A stretch of DNA of 64,000 bases, taken from positions 172,501-236,500 of the forward strand of contig JABMCL010003783.1 of NCBI GenBank assembly GCA_018857735.1, in the 5' to 3' direction. A program made the translations under genes and the position numbers. This stretch comes from Alviniconcha marisindica. Taxonomy: Eukaryota > Mollusca > Gastropoda > Provannidae. The notes beneath the pieces were generated by a model, which saw only the letters and a program-made list of their open reading frames with translations, did no database searches and had not been told where the DNA came from. Below are positions 11,696 to 22,129 of this stretch, piece after piece (positions within the stretch are counted from its first letter, which is position 1; each line of letters opens with the position of its first letter).

Positions 11696-14600
11696 TTCAC
11701 TGTCTCAGCCTCTGCCTTTCTGGCAGGTCTCCCTCTCTACCTCCCTTCCCCCTCGCTTTGTTTATCAGTTGATGATGTCTGATAAGTGACAGTGCAATCT
11801 GTACACATGATAGTGGTTATAGACAGATCATGACTGTGTGCGTGTGTGTGTGTGTGTATGCAGGACCCACTCCCAGAGAAGAAAGATGCCCCGGTGATTG
11901 TGACGGTGCAGAGGACCCGAGGCCGGTGTGGCATGCTCACCGCTGAGCAGCGGCGCCAGAGGAAGCGGTGCCGTGTGGCTTGCTGTGCTAGCCTCAGCTT
12001 CCTGCTTGTCCTGCTGCTGGCGCTTGGCACTGCCTGCCTGGTCTACCGCATGAAGCACAAGAAGGTGAGGCTGCATGTATGGTACAGGCTTTTGGGGGGG
12101 GGGGGGGGGGGGGGGGGGGGGAGGACAGCTGGAATTACCATGCAGGCTTTGTCTACCCCATGAAGCGCAGGAAGATGAGGCTGTATGTAAGAGGGGGCTG
12201 GAATTACTGTGCAGGCTTTGACTACCACATGAAGCACAGGAAGGTGAGGCTGTATGTGGGGTGGGGGGGGGGGGGATTACTGTAGCTGCCAATGAGCAAG
12301 GAAGGTGAGGCTGTATGTGTGTGGGGGGGGGGGGGATACTGGCAGGCTTTGACTACCACATGAAGCACAGGAAGGTGAGGCTGTAGTGTGGGGGGGGGGG
12401 GGGGGAGGCTTTGACTACCACATGAAGCACAGGAAGGTGAGGCTGTATGTGGGGGGGGGGGGGGGATTACTGTGCAGGCTTGAACACATGAAGCACAGGA
12501 AGGTGAGCTGTATGGGGGGGGGGGGGGGGGATACTGCAGGCTTTGACTACCACATGAAGCACAGGAAGGTGAGGCTGTATGTGGGGGGGGGGGGGGGGGG
12601 ATTACTGTGCAGGCTTTGACTACCACATGAAGCACAGGAAGGTGAGGCTGTATGGGGGGGGGGGGGATTACTGTGCAGGCTTTGACTACCACATGAAGCA
12701 CAGGAAGGTGAGGTCGGTGGGCTGGGGGTACCATGCTGACTTTGTCTACTGCATGCGGTACAGGCAGGCTTGACTGTGTGTATTCAGAGGGGATTTGGGA
12801 GGAGGGATGCCTGCTTGATCCGCTGCTTGAAGAATCAACACACAAGGGAATTAATTAGCACTCGAAAGATTTCACACAAACACAGCAACAAAGACCTGAG
12901 TCGCCTGCGGTAACTCACCTGGCATGGGAGTAAATATTAGGTACATAAACTTCCCCAGAGGTGCATCCAGAATGCTAGACCTAATGTCTGTAGATCTTGG
13001 TTGGGGGGCAGGGGGTGTGGCGAGGGCAGTGTTACTGTTCCTCCTTGGTCCACTACCTTTAGCACAGGAAGGTTACACCGTTAATTTTGTGTATATTGGG
13101 GGTGGGGGTATTGTGCTCGCTTAATCCGCTAAATCAGACCTTCATTTTGGGCAGGTCAGAGTTGAACCAATATTTATTTGACGTCGCTGGGCTGTGTGCA
13201 GAGCTGGCGCTCATGGTGTGGCACCGTGACGGGTGACAGGATCCCGGAACACGTCACGGTTGATCATGACAAACAGCTCATCTACGTCAAACCGGACCAG
13301 CGCACTCCCCGCGCCATGGAGATTCTGCATGAGTACAACCGCGTGAGTGGAGCAACAGTAACACTAGAGTGCTTTTGGTTTTGCGGTACTAAAAGCACAT
13401 TGTGACATTCACCATGATTTTTTTGCATGAGTACAACTGTGTGAGTGGAGCAACAGGAACATTGGAGCGTTTTTTGTTTTGCGTACTAAAAGCACACCAT
13501 GAAATCTGCCATGAATTTGCATGAGTATGACCATGTAAGTGGAGCAAAAGTAACACTCGAGCATTTTTTGTTTTGCGTACTAAAAGCACACCGTGAATTC
13601 TGCCATGATTTTGCATGAGTGCAACCAGGTGAGTGGAGCAACAGTAGCACCGGAGTGTTTTTTGTTTTGTGTACTAAAAGCACACCATGAATTCCGCCAT
13701 GATTTTGCATGAGTACAACCAGGTGAGTGGAGCAACAGTAACACTGGAGTGTTTTTTTGTTTTGCGTACTAAAAGCACACCGTGAATTCCGCCATGATTT
13801 TGCATGAGTACAACCAGGTGAGTGGAGCAACAGTAACACTGGAGTGTTTTTTTGTTTTGTGTACTAAAAGCACACCATGAAATCCACCATGATTTTGCAT
13901 GAATACAACCGTGTTAGTGGAGCAACAGTAACACTGGAGCATTTTTGGTTTTGCGTACTAAAATCACACCATGAAATCTGCCATGATTTTGCTTAAGTAT
14001 GATCGTGTAAGTGGAGCAATAGTAACATTAGAGCATTTTTTTGTTTTGCTTACTAAAAGCACACCATGACATCTGCCATGATTTTGCAGGAGACGATGAA
14101 TACGACTGCATGAGTGGAGCAACAGTAACAAGGGAGCTTTTTTGTTTTGCGGTTCTAAAAGCACACCATGAAATCCGCCATAGAGATTCTGCATGAGTAC
14201 AACCAAATGAGTGGACTGTAACACTCAGTAACACTGGAGTGTTTTTTGTTTTGCAGTACTAAAAGCACTCCATGAAATCCATCTTGAAGCAACCAGCATA
14301 AAATTAAAACACCTTGTATGATTTGATGACAGTTTAAATTGTTGTGATAATTATGCTGACATTGATAACAAGGCTGTGTGTGTGTGTGTGTGTGTGTATT
14401 TTTGTTCCTCCAGCGTTTGATTGCCTTCAGGAACAGCACAGCCAACACGTGCTACATCGACCGTCTGGATGAAACCTTCGCTGAGGGCTATGCCCGCTGG
14501 CAGGGCTTTGAGGTGGGCATTATGTATAGTGTGTGTGCGTGTGTGTGTCTGAGTGATTTGAGTGAGTGAGTGAGTGTGTGTGTTTGTGTTTCTGTGTGAG

Positions 14601-16029
14601 TGTCTGTGCGTGCGTGTGTGTGTGTGTGAATGTGTGCATGCGTGTGCGTGCATATGCATGCGTTTGTGTGTAATTATGGGTGCTTGGGTGTGCAGTGTTT
14701 GAGTCTTGTTATATGCATCTGCATTGCTTGTCTTTTTTAGCTGAATGTCATGATTTTGTTGTTATTGTTGATAATGTATGGTGGTCAATTATTTTTTTTT
14801 AAGGGTTTCGCACTATATATTATCTGGCCATCATATTGAATTTTATGATTTTTTTGTTTATAATTGTATTTGGTTTCTTTGCAATTGTAAGGTACAGCAC
14901 CTTGAGCCTTCATTTTATTCATGGGGTATATAACTACACAGGAGTAAGTTTTGTAGTGGGTGGTTACACATACATCCGCTATGCGTTCTGATAGAAAATA
15001 CCTGGGTGTTCTGATGGGGATACTGTGGGTGTTTGTCATGGAGAGCCTTTGGGTGTCATTGCAGGAAACTGAGCACCAGCAAGGCCACACTCTCCGTGTG
15101 TTCCCGCGGGAGATCCAGGTGGAGGTCGTGAAGCACATTGCTGACATCCACATCGTGGAGCACTGTGGCGGTGAAACCATCACCTACCACTGGGTCATGG
15201 AGGTCACCCAAGAAGGTAGGTCAAGGTCACAGGGATAGGTCAAGGTCACAGGTCAGAGGTGTCCAGCAAGCAGTGGGTTGAGCCACTCTCTTTTGCTTCA
15301 GCCTTGGGCGAGAATCTGAAGATTAAAACCAGACAGAGGGTGCACAGTAGGAAGTAGGAAGCACTAGACGATCTTCCTTGACAGGACAAGAGAGGGCCAT
15401 CATCAATCAGATGAATTTTAGAACTGTTTCAAAGGCAACGTTAGGGAAAATTCTGAGAGATAGGGTGGAGCGCATATGGGCTTTTTCTGAGCGTATAGAT
15501 ACCATCTTGAACTGAACTGAACTGAACAGAGGGTGCACAGACGGAAGCTACAAGGGAGAGGTTTTATCTTCTGCATTCTGCATGTATAATAATTTCCAAG
15601 TCCGTGTGAAGGACTGACTTTCAGACCAGTCCTGATGCAGCTTATATCATGGTATAACCTGAAGCAACTGCCTCATGTTTCTTTCTATCAGTTACAGCCA
15701 CATCATGTTTCTATCAGCCTGTATGTACAGTGGGTGGGTGGGGGGGGGGTGCATATTGCATATAGTTATGCTTCAACCCTTGTTGATGTGACCATTATGC
15801 GTTGCTTCAACCCTTGTTGATGTATACATTATGTGTTAGCTCTTTTGTTAAATTGTGGATAGCATTCTCTGTCTCAATGTGCCTTATGTGTGTTATGTTT
15901 GTTCAGTGCTCTGAATCGCGGGGTAGGTGTTTACAAACTTCCCTTCTTATTCTTATTCAAAATGTCCTGTGCGTGTTTGTGTTGGCAGAGGTCCAGAGGC
16001 GCCCCGATGACACTTACATCACAGTGTAA
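1952..16029 (+). CDS. BRICHOS-domain type II membrane protein, ITM2/BRI-like (7 exons)
   Basis: Coding exons are 1952-2005, 8921-8998, 11864-12064, 13202-13342, 14414-14512, 15065-15215 and 15989-16029. All junctions are GT-AG and all phases agree, giving 254 residues, close to the 262-266 of animal ITM2 proteins. The protein has a charged cytosolic N-terminus, an RRQRKR stop at about 75-80, one membrane segment at about 82-107 (run FLLVLLLALG) and then a lumenal part. After the membrane comes SWCG (C117), matching the YYCG of ITM2. Next is LHEYNRRLIAFRNSTANTCY with the first BRICHOS cysteine at C171 and a glycosylation sequon at N165, then VEHCGG with the second cysteine at C225. The 54-residue cysteine spacing is near that of ITM2B. 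BRICHOS domains act as chaperone-like domains in the secretory pathway. The start is the first in-frame ATG and has A at -3. The product stops 29 residues after C225, so the furin-released tail of vertebrate ITM2 has no clear match. The family call is from reading motifs, not from a search. Confidence 0.8.
2006..3660 (+). other. Intron 1, first part
   Basis: Low-complexity intron sequence. I see no exon. It contains a (CA)n(TA)n microsatellite at about 3367-3403 and two related 60-70 base phrases about the cgaagcaaa/gttcgcccag motif (about 3150-3330), which look like a short diverged duplication. Confidence 0.4.
3700..4230 (+). repeat. Tandem repeat, about 143 bp x 4
   Basis: Four copies of a unit containing gaagtgtggatgagtggatg and accattttttgtgacctgca. 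Copies 1-3 are nearly identical and the fourth has small indels. It lies inside intron 1, and I see no link to an exon edge. Confidence 0.85.
4231..5039. other. Intron 1, no feature seen
   Basis: Unique-looking AT-rich intron sequence. I see no exon, RNA gene or clear transposon. Confidence 0.4.
5040..6330 (+). repeat. Degenerate array, gctgttggtgttttagtgca unit
   Basis: Many diverged copies of a 35-50 base phrase ending in tagtgcatgcattc. The array is split by a (TAA)n-led block at about 5218-5480 and by a TTAA-flanked MITE at 5574-5800. The last five copies (6100-6320, gctgttggtggttta) are the most alike. Confidence 0.7.
5574..5800 (+). mobile_element. TTAA-flanked MITE (piggyBac-like), copy 1
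   Basis: Begins TTAACCCTTTTGCTGCC and ends AAGGGGTTAA, so the ends are short inverted repeats bounded by TTAA. The inside matches, in reverse orientation, a second copy at 56854-57060 (shared phrases such as catcaaaacgcacaatattg and actgtttgcaggcgtgtg). TTAA targets are typical of piggyBac superfamily transposons. There is no transposase, so the element is non-autonomous. Confidence 0.65.
6361..6799. mobile_element. Mutator-like MITE with 9-bp TSD, copy 1
   Basis: A 439-bp element that starts caaactccaagc and ends cacggagtgtg, so its ends are imperfect inverted repeats of about 19 bp. The flanks aaatgtgat and agatgtgat are a 9-bp target-site duplication with one mismatch. Two more copies are at 34840-35277 and 55895-56306, both with perfect 9-bp duplications. 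The 9-bp size points to the Mutator superfamily. It has no coding capacity. Confidence 0.75.
6955..8060 (+). pseudogene. Decayed non-LTR retrotransposon (LINE) reverse transcriptase
   Basis: Broken frames still show reverse-transcriptase signatures: AFDRVPHQ at about 7172-7203, an ADDTKLF-like remnant near 7310-7340 (now ATKLFTQGDT), and the C-terminal LNLPTLDHYRQRDLTDA phrase at about 7818-7870. Many stops and frameshifts are present, so it is non-functional. It sits inside the exon-edge array of intron 1. Confidence 0.6.
8921..8998 (+). CDS. BRICHOS gene exon 2 (small, cytosolic)
   Basis: 26 codons, GDGTHTSLKKEALLSALTDR followed by YNDVAD, phase 0 at both ends. The acceptor is gactgcacag and the donor GAT|gtaggt. 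It is the only non-repetitive open stretch at the end of a tandem array whose unit contains this same acceptor. It could be skipped without breaking frame. It looks coding in composition, but no domain is recognised. Confidence 0.6.
9100..10290 (+). repeat. Minisatellite, tttgctttctgccatgtaac unit
   Basis: About 30 copies of a 28-45 base unit. 9110-9450 has gtctctttgtttgctttctg with a 42-base period, and 9600-10290 has shorter, more variable units. The open frames on both strands across it are repeat artefacts. It lies in the intron after the exon ending at 8998. Confidence 0.85.
10511..10827 (-). mobile_element. tRNA-derived SINE, copy 1
   Basis: On the - strand the head reads tgagctggttcagcctagtg with an A-box-like start and, about 45 bases on, a B-box-like gttcgaatcc. 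This is the layout of a tRNA-derived RNA polymerase III promoter. The tail ends ctgtggacattaagccccat then gtttact. A second full copy is at 48627-48941, and several tail-only fragments occur elsewhere in the window. Confidence 0.65.
10828..11863 (+). other. Intron 2, microsatellites
   Basis: Holds a poly(C) tract (about 11007-11039), a (TG)n run (about 11410-11452), CT/GT-rich repeats (11460-11570 and 11655-11700) and a second (TG)n just before the next exon (11840-11857). No exon is seen. Confidence 0.5.
11864..12064 (+). CDS. BRICHOS gene exon 3 (transmembrane segment)
   Basis: 67 codons, from DPLPEKKDAPVIV to LVYRMKHKK, phase 0 at both ends. It carries the basic cytosolic cluster and the single hydrophobic helix. 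The acceptor is preceded by a (TG)n run ending tatgcag rather than a pyrimidine tract. The donor AAGAAG|gtgagg is copied many times downstream. Confidence 0.8.
12065..12780 (+). repeat. Splice-donor-derived tandem array after BRICHOS exon 3
   Basis: About ten copies of a 55-75 base unit: gctttgactaccacatgaag, then cacaggaaggtgaggctgta, then a poly(G) run and attactgtgcag. The first part is a diverged copy of the last 29 bases of the exon that ends at 12064 (YRMKHKK), followed by its donor gtgagg. Because tgtgcag precedes each copy, every unit looks like a micro-exon with its own acceptor and donor. Confidence 0.85.
12835..12990. repeat. Dispersed repeat, family with gggagttaattagcactcga
   Basis: Contains aagggaattaattagcactc and caacaaagacctgagtcgcc, then aactcacctggcatggg. 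Related copies are at about 20035-20210, 20745-20850 and 28165-28300. I see no ends or target duplications, so the element class is unknown. Confidence 0.6.
13202..13342 (+). CDS. BRICHOS gene exon 4 (lumenal linker, SWCG motif)
   Basis: 47 codons, from SWRSWCGTVTGDRIPEHVTV to MEILHEYNR. Its WCG and the downstream acidic and hydrophobic pattern match the segment between membrane and BRICHOS domain in ITM2. The donor is CGC|gtgagt, a weaker match to consensus than several of its intronic copies, which read CAG|gtgagt. Confidence 0.8.
13322..14285 (+). repeat. Splice-donor-derived tandem array after BRICHOS exon 4
   Basis: About ten copies of a 90-95 base unit: attttgcatgagtacaaccg, cgtgagtggagcaacagtaa, cactggagtgttttttgttt, tgcgtactaaaagcacacca. 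The first part is the last 20 or so bases of the exon ending at 13342 plus its donor. A copy near 14177 also carries the upstream phrase gccatagagattctgcatga, so a longer piece of exon was captured there. Confidence 0.9.
14286..15064 (+). other. Region around BRICHOS exon 5 and intron 5
   Basis: Apart from the exon at 14414-14512, this holds (TG)n before the exon (14374-14398), GT-rich microsatellite after it (14522-14680) and unique intron sequence. No further exon is seen. Confidence 0.4.
14414..14512 (+). CDS. BRICHOS gene exon 5 (first BRICHOS cysteine)
   Basis: 33 codons, RLIAFRNSTANTCYIDRLDE then TFAEGYARWQGFE. It holds the NST sequon and the first conserved cysteine in the TCYI motif, corresponding to KCYVIPL of ITM2. 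The acceptor is ttcctccag and the donor GAG|gtgggc. Confidence 0.8.
15065..15215 (+). CDS. BRICHOS gene exon 6 (second BRICHOS cysteine)
   Basis: 50 codons plus one base, ETEHQQGHTLRVFPREIQVE through VEHCGGETITYHW to VTQE. It holds the second conserved cysteine. The donor G|gtaggtcaaggtcacagg is followed by two further copies of gtcaaggtcacagg, a small repeat that starts at the splice site. Confidence 0.8.
15989..16029 (+). CDS. BRICHOS gene exon 7 (stop codon)
   Basis: Completes the split codon as E and then reads VQRRPDDTYITV and TAA. The acceptor is gtgttggcag. The protein therefore ends shortly after a dibasic RR, without the cysteine-containing tail of vertebrate ITM2 proteins. Confidence 0.75.
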
Positions 16030-18163
16030 CCGAGACAACTTTCGCACGTGCAGCCAGTGGGGCTTCTTGATGTCAGCATCAGATACAACGGTCATAACTC
16101 AGTTTGGAGTGAAACAAAAGTGCCCAGAAATTGTTTAACATTTGAACTGTCACAGTGTCAGCTTGTTCAGAGCTTTTTTCCAGAAACTTTTTTAAAACTA
16201 ATGATTGAACTAATGCTTAAGCATATCATAATCTGGAGCTGTTTGCCATCACACTAATGGTTTGGACTTAATGTTTGGCAGCTCTTTTTTGTTGTGGACA
16301 TTTGGAATCTCACGAAATTTAAGTAAAGATCTGTCCCACAAATGTTCAGAGTATTTGTTTCCAGTTGGGAAGCGCAAAGAGCACGTGTTATCTTGTTACT
16401 TGTTTGATCTTCGTAGTGTTGCATCTACATAGGCTTGTTGCTTTGTAGCTTCAATTTATACAAAATTTGTGTGTGTGTTTGGCACTCTCAATTTGTGATT
16501 ATGTGTAGTTCATCCAACTGAAGGACTGTTGTTGTTGTTTTGTGCTTTTAAAAGTATAATTCTGTGTTACTCAGAGTTTCTATGAAAACCGAGAAAAGCA
16601 CCTTTGGTGTATGGACTCCATGTTTATATTGTATTTTTTTTATACTTAAAACTTACAGCAGTGCTCTCAAGCACCTCTGGCCAAAAGAGCTTTTGCAGCT
16701 ACGCAAATTTGAGATGATGCAGAATCAGAATTGCTGAAGTATTTCTGTGATACACGCGGAGCGGTTTGTTTCTTTGTGCGCAAACGAGTACAGAGTGCAC
16801 GGAACAGTCGGGTGTATGGAGCTCGTTGTTGTGCAGTTTAGGCATGCATCCAGTTTGGCTTCAGCTCTAGTTGGCATTTTGCTGTCACACTTTTATAAAC
16901 ACATCAGTGTCTGTGTGCTTTTGTGGGTCAACTCTTGAATCGTCTCAGTAGTACACCTCTACCCCTAACATCACCCTCCCCCCAAAAAATAGTGAAAACA
17001 TGGTCTGGAGATATGGAAGGCCTTTGAAAGGGATGGGATTGGGGGGGGGGGGCACATATATATATATCATTTTGTAGTGAAGAAATCAGTTTCTGTTTGG
17101 TGGTCTTAAAAAGGGAGTCTTTGATGAGGGTATGTGTACACGCAGCTCATGTGGTCCTTGATGAGGGCATGTGTACATGCAGTTCATGTGGTCTTAGATG
17201 AGGACATGTGTACATGCAGTTCATGTGGTCTTTGATGAGGACATGTGTACTTGCAGTTCATGTGGTCTTTGATGAGGACATGTGTACATGCAGTTCATGT
17301 GGTCTTTGATGAGGACATGTGTACATGCAGTTCATGTGGTCTTAGATGAGGACATGTGTACATGCAGTTCATGTGGTCTTTGATGAGGACATGTGTACAT
17401 GCAGTTCATGTGTTCTTAGATGAGGACATGTGTACATGCAGTTCATGTGGTCTTTGATGAGGACATGTGTACTTGCAGTTCATGTGGTCTTTGATGAGGA
17501 CATGTGTACATGCAGTTCATGTGGTCTTTGATGAGGACATGTGTACATGCAGTTCATGTGTTCTTAGATGAGGACATGTGTACATGCAGTTCATGTGGTC
17601 TTTGATGAGGACGTGTGTACATGCAGTTCATGTGGTCTTTGATGAGGACTTGCGTACATGCAGTTCATGTGGTCTTTGATAATAGGCATGAGATGTTATT
17701 ACGCAGTAAGAAAAGACCAGTTTGTATAGTGTTGTCTTAAAGAAAGAAAAGAAAAAAAGAGGAATGGTTTTTGAGGAGGGTTTGCTCTGTAATTTGTGGT
17801 AGTCCTTTTGGGTCAGATTTGTGTTGGGTGTACTCCTGAAAGCATAAAATACTTCATGGTACAAGCACTATACAGTGCCCAATTAGCTCATCTTTGGCAA
17901 CATAAATTTTCTCACACAGAAACTAGATTCACACTATGCTCTTTGATGACTTTTGACAACATTCCAAAGCCACGTGTGGATTGCTAATGTATTATACTGT
18001 AGTGTAGTGTTAGTGTCACTTGTGATACCTGTTGTTTTTTGCGTCTTTTATTCAGTTGTGGCTAAAATAAAACAACATATTTCAGAGTACATTTCTTTTG
18101 GATGTTAAATTACTTTTAGTTTTATCAACTATGTACGCTAATTTCAATAGTTAATAGAATAAA
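16030..18163 (+). other. Probable 3' UTR of the BRICHOS gene
   Basis: Follows the TAA at 16027-16029. It contains a 38-bp minisatellite (17100-17690) and candidate AATAAA polyadenylation signals at 18066-18071 and 18158-18163; another is at 18501-18506. The true 3' end cannot be fixed from sequence alone. Confidence 0.4.
17100..17690 (+). repeat. 38-bp minisatellite
   Basis: About 15 nearly identical copies of gatgaggacatgtgtacatg then cagttcatgtggtctt. Low divergence suggests recent expansion. It lies in the likely 3' UTR of the BRICHOS gene. Confidence 0.9.
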
Positions 18164-18589
18164 AACCAGAAGAGTGTTTTCATAAATGTAGGTTTATCTT
18201 GATGTCAGAGGCTGGATTTACACACACATTGAAATGGAATCTGATCATCTTCTTTCTTTATGGTTGCATTTTTTATTTAAGTCTTTCTAAACAGTGTTTT
18301 CAAGATAGCTGTCTTTCTAAACAATGTTTTAAAGATAATCGTCTTTCTGAATGGTGTTTCCAAGGTAATTGTAATGAAATAACCACCCATGAGGTGTGAT
18401 GAAGTTGGTGCGCCAGTGTTATCTGTCTGCAGTGTATTCTAAAATGTTAACAGCCACCTTGTCCGTTTTGTAAATGTTTCTATGCAAATGTTTACTTAAA
18501 AATAAAAAAGATTTTTTTAAATCACCAATTTCAGATTCTGTGCTTGCAAATGCATGAATATTTGTTGTTGTTGATTGCTTTTATGTAGC

Positions 18590-18800
18590 TCTTGTTGACT
18601 GCTTTTATGTAGCTCTGTTCTCTACTCTCAAGCAGACTCGGTGCTTGGATGAGGTTCTACATGAGTGACTAGCTTTTTATGGCGCATTTTTGAATATCCA
18701 CTGAAGTGGTGTACTTGACAGTGCCGACATGGCTGGTGCCATGTGAAACTGCTGCCATCTTGGCACATTCTGTGTACACCATACAACCATGTCACTTCAT
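18590..18800 (+). repeat. Dispersed repeat shared with 47940-48340
   Basis: Shares an ordered set of phrases with the second site: ctctactctcaagcagactc, gcgcatttttgaatatccac, ggctggtgccatgtgaaact and accatacaaccatg. The second copy is preceded by (ATT)n. Class unknown; the layout suggests a short retroelement. Confidence 0.55.
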
Positions 18801-20030
18801 GCAAAACCATGTACATGTGTGTGTGTGTGTTTACTCGTCTTTGTGTCTCATCTGTCTGCCACACCTTCCACACAGTATCTTCCAAACATAGCCAAAACTG
18901 GTATACAGGGGCATCATCATAAGCTTGAAAGCTCTACATTTTTTTCCAGAACCTTTGCTGTGGTCCTGACCTTAAACACAGCAGAGCAATATTTTGTGTG
19001 ACTTTCACCTTGAAGATATGAACGCAACTCTTTTGCGTCACGCTCTGGCTTACAATGATGTATCACAATGCCAAGTTTGGCTCCAAAAGGTTTAGTGGTT
19101 AAGGATATTATTTGGACAAACATTAATTGAAGCTTTAAACCTTTGACCTTGACCACAACAGTCCAATATTTTTACTGGATACTTTGGCTTGTGATGACCT
19201 GTGTTTGGTTGCAAAAGAACCATTACTTCAGAAGATACAGTCAGGAACTGTATTACATGTATTTTGATTATAAGCCCTCATTGTGACCTTGAAGACAGCA
19301 ACCCAGTTATTTCACATGACGCTCCAGCTCATAATGATGCGCCACTGTACTAAGTTTTGTGATAACATGTCCAGTGGTTCAGAAAATGTTTTCCACAGTC
19401 TGGACAAATGGACAGCATTTTAGTATACCTCCCCATCCTCCCTTCATATGGGGAGGGGGGTAGTGACACGCACACACACACAGGTACACACATGTATACA
19501 TTGTCTAATGCAAATGCACTCTCTGAAGACATTTTTATTAATGCAAAAAGATCCAAGTTGGTAACTGGATTTTAATGTCGTGTCATCCACACAGGGTCAC
19601 CTCCAGCCAATCAAAATCTGTCGTAAACAAATGCATATTGCAAAACTTCTCATATGGAAGCTCCTTCTCAAGTCAAATCTACCAAATGAATCTATACATA
19701 ATATAAAACAGAACATCCAAAATTTTGAAGAGTTAGTTCTTTTAATACTATTGTTAATATATAAACTGATTTTTTTTTAAACGGGCACAACAATTCCCAA
19801 ATTTTCGGCTACTGCACATGGATATGACATCCTGGTAACAGTGACCATTCTGTCTGATACATCAATACCAGATTACAGAAAAAAAGGAAGTAAAAATATA
19901 AAGACTGCATAATGGCAAATAGCAAGCTGCACATACCATCTAAAAATCATCTCCAAGCTGCTCAAGAAGAGAAAAGCCATGCAAATTTCTGGAGAGAAAA
20001 AAGGAGAATGGACCATCAACAGAAAAATGA
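18801..20030. other. Intergenic, nothing identified
   Basis: AT-rich sequence with a few weakly repeated phrases (caatgatgtatcacaatgcc and cataatgatgcgccactgta), which could be an old duplicated element. No exon or RNA gene is seen. Confidence 0.35.
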
Positions 20031-20034
20031 CAAC

Positions 20035-20850
20035 AAACAAGGGAGTTAATTAGCACTCGAAGTACGTAACACAAGCAGGCTACAACAACAAAGACCTGAG
20101 CCACCTACAGTAACACCTGGCATGCGCATAAATGCAAGGTACACAAATTCCACCAGAAGTACATCCTGTACAAAGTAGCGCTCTGGGCCTCATTCTGTTT
20201 CAGATTTGAGAAAAATGACAAGAAAGAGCAAAAAGACATGGTAGAAGGACAACAGGATCTAAAATGACAAGAAAGAGCAAAAAGACATGGTAGAAGGACA
20301 ACAGGATCTAAAATGACAAGCAAGAGCAAAAAGACAACAGGATCTAAAATGACAAGAAAGAGCAAAAAGACAACAGGAGATAAAATGACAAGAAAGAGCA
20401 AAAAACGGGAGATAAAATGACAAGAAAGAGCAAAAAGACAACAGGAGATAAAATGACAAGAAAGAGCCAAAAGACATGGTAGAAGGACAACAGGAAATAA
20501 CAGGGGAATCATGTGACGGCCCTCAGATTCCAAACAGGAGCAAGACATACATTCCTGGCCTCCCAGTGGACAAAAACATCCGATCATGCTACACAACAGC
20601 TGAGTGGAGATTAATCTGAAGTATACAGTTTGTGCAAAGCACTAAGACCCAGTTACAAAAGGCAAGAGCTCCAGGGTGACCGGGTACTGAATAAATACCT
20701 GAATATTTATACAGAATGAATTTTTTTACTGTGTCATGAGGCAGAATCAACACACAAGGGAGTTAATTAGCGCTCGAAAGATGTCACACAAGCACAACAA
20801 AGACCTGAGCTGCCTTCAATAACTCTCACCTGGCATGCATGAGACAAATT
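20035..20850. repeat. Two dispersed-repeat copies around a 33-bp array
   Basis: Copies of the gggagttaattagcactcga family lie at 20035-20210 and 20745-20850. Between them, 20215-20500 is a tandem array with units such as aaaatgacaagaaagagcaa then aaagacaacaggagat. Long frames through it are repeat artefacts. Confidence 0.7.
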
Positions 20851-20959
20851 TGTCTTCAGGCAGGACAGTAGAAACAATAGTTGCATCATGTTAATAATAA
20901 TAATGTACTCCCACCCCCTGCCTTCAGTAGCCCTTCTTGACGCCCTTCACACTCCCTCC

Positions 20960-21720
20960 TGACACTTGCCCCCCCCCCCCCCCCCCCACCCCCACCCCAT
21001 ACATTAATTTACACTCACACATGCACACACACACACATGCACATACACACTCAGGCGCACCATACACGCACATACACACGTGCATGCACGCACGTACACA
21101 CACACACACACACACATAGAACAGCATCGATCAGAGAGTTGTGATCCTCACAACAATGCCATCAAAGAATTCAGATGATGAATGGCTGAAGGAATGAAGC
21201 TTGACCAAAAACATTTGTTTTTGACAAAAGCATGTGAAGGTACCAAACAACACTACAGTGGCTAATACAAATGACTGAGAACAACAAACCTGGAAGGAGG
21301 AGGGGGCTACAGAAAAAGGGTACTCAGCCTACATGTTATACAAACAGGACACCACAACATGTGTAGCAAACAGGACAGAAACATTTTGAAATTCAGTAGT
21401 ACATACTAAACAGAGGGCATGTTTAAATGTGGTTTTGTATTGTGAAATCCTGATTTCATAATTATATAAGTTTGTTCCAGACCACACGACCAGCATATGA
21501 AAAGGATCTTTGGCCGAAGTTTAATAATAATAACAATGAAATATTTCTCTTAAGTTAAAGCAACATTTCCCAACAAACAAACAAACACACACACACACAC
21601 ACACACACAGAGGATCGCACGCACACAATGCCAATAAAGAGCACACACGCACCGGCACACACACACACATACACACACACACACACACGTTCCCATACGC
21701 ACACACACTGCTCCACTAAT
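20960..21720. repeat. Microsatellite cluster
   Basis: Poly(C) at about 20970-20987, (CA)n-rich blocks at 21015-21116 and 21585-21707. The sequence between (21120-21580) is unremarkable. Confidence 0.8.
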
Positions 21721-22129
21721 GCTAAGCAACAATTATGCTGACAGAATGGACTCAGGTAGTCTGACCTTGTAGTCTAGCATAGGAATTTACAATTTTGTCT
21801 CCAAGAGAAAATTCACTTGACAGCAATAAGACCCTGAGAAACATTATTACTCATTACAGTTACCAAAAAATATCACATTACAAACAATTCTACTCCAAAA
21901 CCACATGGCCAAATCATAAACACACAAAGAGTCACACACACTAGACATCCAAATAATTTCACAGACACTAGCTGCAGAGACAAAAGAACAAATCTCTATG
22001 ACTGTGTATTTTGGCCTTGCAAACTGGAACCCCTGACAGACATAATAACTCGTAACAGTTACAAAAACATTACGATTATGCTTCAAAACCACTTGGCCAA
22101 AACATAAACACACAGAGTCACACACCCTT

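Noticed and set aside
12222..12845. 207-codon proline-rich frame on the - strand
   Set aside because: Proline runs are poly(C) tracts of the splice-donor array read backwards.
17100..17690. Regular 38-bp repeats that could suggest a CRISPR array
   Set aside because: Direct tandem copies without unique spacers, no cas genes, and a eukaryotic setting.
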